From contig NW_019091677.1 of assembly GCF_001949145.1 (NCBI RefSeq), forward strand, positions 29,845 to 50,452: 20,608 nt of DNA, given 5' to 3'. The notes under the pieces are model-generated. The model was not told where the DNA came from and ran no database searches. It saw only the letters and a list, made by a program, of their open reading frames with translations. Position 1 is the first letter of the stretch, and each line of letters begins with the position of its first letter. The position numbers were made by a program, and so were the translations under genes. Of the stretch, positions 17,411-20,608 are shown piece by piece. This DNA comes from Acanthaster planci (Eukaryota > Echinodermata > Asteroidea > Valvatida > Acanthasteridae).

Positions 17411-20338
17411 TGACTTAGGTTATGTATATAATTTACCTGGTTCCAGAAACCTTGTTGTGTACACATGCATGTATGCACTGGAATCCATATGGTGCCATGG
17501 AAGTTCCATGATACAAGAATGAAGAGCTGAACCTTAATGGTGTGAACTTTTTTGTTATCTGTCAGACAATCCACCTCATCACCTGTACTGCACTGATGTA
17601 CAGGCCTGCCCAGCTGTGTCCGTCAAAGGACATTTTAATAATGAGTCCATGAATGGTGCACCAAGTTTTCTATTGTGTTTTGTCAAATATCAATACTTCC
17701 ATCAATGACAGAAGCTTTTCTTAATTTGTACAAAATTTGTCTTCTAAAGTGTGGAAATGAATTGTTTTGAATTTATCCATGGTTTGTAAACAATGTAAAC
17801 AAACATGGTTTGTTAAATACAGTTGACAGCACGTGAAAATAGTAAAACTGTGCCAAATTGTGCAGCCAAATTACATTTTCAGCCTTTATGGTACATGTAT
17901 ACATATTTGGTCCATGTTCAAATTTGTCCAACTGAAATAGTGATACATTGCAAAGACAGCTTTTTAACGTGTTCAATACTGTGCATTATGTACATGTCCA
18001 TTCACTAAAATCAATATTTCTCTCTTGTGAGTAAGGCTCATTAATCTTCGTTTCCGTAGACTTCATGGAGTGGATTTCATTTAGCACATTCTTATCACAC
18101 ACAAGTACTACATATACGTTGTTGATATTGTAGATTTGCAATTCAGTAAGCAATGAAAGTTCAGAACAGCATTACATGAAGTTGCATGTGCATGATACCA
18201 GTACATGTATCTGCCCACAGTAAATAAAAACCTCAGACTGATTGTTAAATACACATATTGATTTTTCAAACAAGAATATTCCTCCAGGTGTGCACTCAAT
18301 TACCAAACTGAATTTGGTCCTTTGATTGTTTAAAGACTGCAGACCTCTTCTGTGTTGCCTACAATATGCATCGTATTAAAAATGGGGAAAAAAGTGGTGG
18401 CCTATTTTTCTCCTTGTTTGCTGCTTGGTTACTCATGGTGTAGTCGGCAGTGACCCACTGTTATTTTGCAATTAGCACTTTTATGCCACTGATATTAAAC
18501 TACTGCTTGCTGGAAAAATTTCTAACTTCTCTCAGATATACAGTAGTTCCTTGTGAAATTTGGATGTTACATGTAATTGGCAAATGATTGCATTTGAAGT
18601 ATCAAATATCTCGTTAGTACATGTAGATGGAACTTTACACTCTTTAAACTCTGAAAGTTTTGATCCTTATATTTTGGTATCTATGACATCAGTTTTATTA
18701 ACCCTAACCCTCCCAAATCCTTCTCGGTAAAGTGGAGGAATTTGGAGGATTCAGGGTGTATGGCAAAAGTGCAAGGCTGATTTAGAAGGATGCCATACGT
18801 GAAGGTCGTGGATTGGACCTTATGTTGTTTATGCTTAGTCAAGCACAAATTCAGCCCGATATTTCTTTTGAATCAACCGCACAGCTCAAGAATGCCATTT
18901 CCACTGCCTCAAAATAATGACAGGAATTGCTGGAGGATTTCAAAGAATTTAGGCAGTTAGGCACACCTCCAAATGACCATATATTATATTTTTGATTTCT
19001 CCAGTTATTCTAGGTTTCCAATAAAATCTTCATGTAAATTGTAACTTTACCCTTTCTTATAATAGCAGGAGAGGATTTTTACCCCACAGCATAGCCCACA
19101 GTGACGTATTAAATTTTGTCTGTGCTAGTTTGTCCAGATTCCATAGGAACAGATCACATATCATAAATATACCCTAAGCATTTTTGATGGAAAACCTTGT
19201 ATCCAACATCCTCATGAACACTTGAACATTTGCATGCAATTAGAACTTCAGCAGCCTCTTCATAGCCACTGAATAGACTCTCCAAAGGTGAGAGAACATT
19301 TCATGTCACACTGCACAGCAGTGGTGTCTAGTATTTGAACTGGAATGTAACAAATCCTTCAAAACCCTTCATCTTCCAAAATCCCTCAAGAGATGTTTCA
19401 TTTCACTGCTTGGTGCTACACATACAATTTAATGTACTTCAGTGAAAGTTTGATGAACCATGTCCATAATAGTGTAGTCAAAAATGGTGCATTTTACAGT
19501 GTGAATATAGGGAACAAATTGAAATAACTCCACTCCATGTACATTGTACACGTAAATGTACATGAAATGCAATTCAAAGTAAAACATGTAAAATTAAACT
19601 TCTAAATTAGTCATTGCAGAGAAGTGTACACACACAAGCAATCACACAAACAGCCGCTTTGTACAGTGAACACATAACATTACAGAAACAAATCCACTCC
19701 GATTAGCATCTCTAATAAGAAATCAAAGGTGTCCAAAGGAAATTTACCTCACAGTAATCAATACTCACATCCTACTTGTCTCTCAAGAAACGCCAATGCG
19801 ATATGCTTGACACAAACATACACAGCCATACAACTACTGACTACGTGTACACATCATTGATCTCCTCAAGGAGAACTGACGATGAACCTGCACTGTGAAA
19901 ACTCAATACACCCATTCTCTCACTCACCTCTGCACACCAACAGTACGCCTACACTTGTCAATGAATTCCATGCACATCCATGCATGCAAGTTACACATAG
20001 CTCTAATGTAAGCGTACCAAGTAATGCTGGTACATGTACCTCTCTTACAAGTCCATCAATTAGAGAAACTGGACTCTGAGTGGCTGCAGTAAGATCACAG
20101 GCTTGTACAGGAAAAGGTAAATGCCATACATCCTCCCAGTGATGGTGAACCAAATCTGTAGTTGATGACGTGCAGGGACACACAGTCAAATCTGGATATA
20201 CCCCGGTACATGCAATGTATACCAAAGTATATATACTGCAGATACTATCGGTAGCGGTCCATCTATCACACCTGCTCAGCATCTGCACACACAACTACAT
20301 GTGCATGTACCGTAAGTCTGATTCTATTGCCATCCTGG

Positions 20339-20388
20339 ACAAGTTGCATATTCATATCCTGGTACAAGTTGCATATTCATGTCCTGTT
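20339..20388. repeat. 25-bp tandem duplication
   Basis: Two adjacent copies of a 25-base unit beginning ACAAGTTGCATATTCAT differ at two positions. No function is evident. Confidence 0.75.
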
Positions 20389-20608
20389 ACTGGTGTACAA
20401 ACAGTGATTGATGACAATTCCAAGTACTACTACATGTATATACATGTACCAGTAATACACTAATACCATTCAAGTACACACATGTACATGTAGGCGGTCT
20501 GATCAGTGGACAAGACTGTTACGATCCCAGTTGATCCAAATCCTTTTGTGTCTCCTTGAAAAGGTACGTGTGAATTTACGTACGTTCCAAAAACCTATAA
20601 AAGACTCC

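Larger units (their letters stand above)
13380..20608. other. Upstream intron or intergenic DNA
   Basis: About 7.2 kb without a secure exon. LysM and GRAM motifs expected at the front of an OXR1-like protein were sought on the minus strand and not found, so those exons either lie beyond 20608 or are hidden in fast-evolving sequence. The region holds a minisatellite (15129-15361), a long unexplained minus-strand frame next to it, one weak candidate exon (14575-14496), a 25-bp tandem duplication (20339-20388) and roughly 20 of the window's TACATGTA palindromes. Confidence 0.6.

Noticed and set aside
16278-17640. Minus-strand open stretches ending in donor-like sites, near 16425-16309 (reading QFYAWHLHSKNIRW) and 17620-17438 (reading GDEVDCLTDNKKVH).
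   Set aside because: They look somewhat protein-like but match no family and have no reliable acceptors or phase partners. Similar exon-like stretches appear by chance throughout this region.
18700-18716. TAACCCTAACCC, a telomere-like pair of repeats.
   Set aside because: Only two units long and embedded in ordinary sequence, so not an interstitial telomeric array.
20596-20603. TATAAAAG at the right edge on the plus strand, a possible TATA box.
   Set aside because: The window ends before any start site could be seen, and such a motif is expected by chance in AT-rich DNA.

Overview
The window is animal nuclear DNA. It is AT-rich, mostly non-coding, and carries short exons with GT-AG introns. 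About 26 copies of the palindrome TACATGTA, a transposon-like inverted-repeat element and a minisatellite point to a marine invertebrate such as an echinoderm, amphioxus or mollusc. The species cannot be fixed from sequence alone.

One gene is clearly recognisable, on the minus strand: the 3' half of an OXR1/NCOA7-family gene (TLDc domain, V-ATPase and oxidation-resistance family). Six coding exons form one open frame at 13379-13208, 11787-11625, 9695-9573, 9202-9050, 7828-7656 and 7082-6941. All junctions are AG/GT with matching codon phase, and the frame ends in TAA. The first two exons encode the conserved pre-TLDc block, the next one a linker, and the last three the TLDc domain. The upstream LysM/GRAM exons expected for a full-length protein were not found.

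Between the second exon and the linker exon lies a previously unlisted small reading frame (10545-10417). It starts with ATG and ends at a phase-0 donor that fits the linker exon exactly. It is read here as an alternative first exon giving a 239-residue TLDc-only isoform. This is the same architecture as the short OXR1 and NCOA7 isoforms of vertebrates, but with an unrelated N-terminus beginning MGC.

Region by region: 1-2879 is non-coding, with a CpG-rich promoter-like patch near 1170-1500 and a 110-bp inverted repeat at 669-778. At 2880-3249 there is a 370-bp element with terminal inverted repeats. 3250-4900 is intergenic with one unexplained plus-strand frame (3545-3790). About 4970-6940 is the probable 3' untranslated region, including a cluster of octamer motifs. 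6941-13379 is the OXR1-like gene. 13380-20608 is upstream intron or intergenic DNA with a 26/27-bp minisatellite, an unexplained minus-strand open frame next to it, one weak candidate exon, and most of the TACATGTA palindromes.
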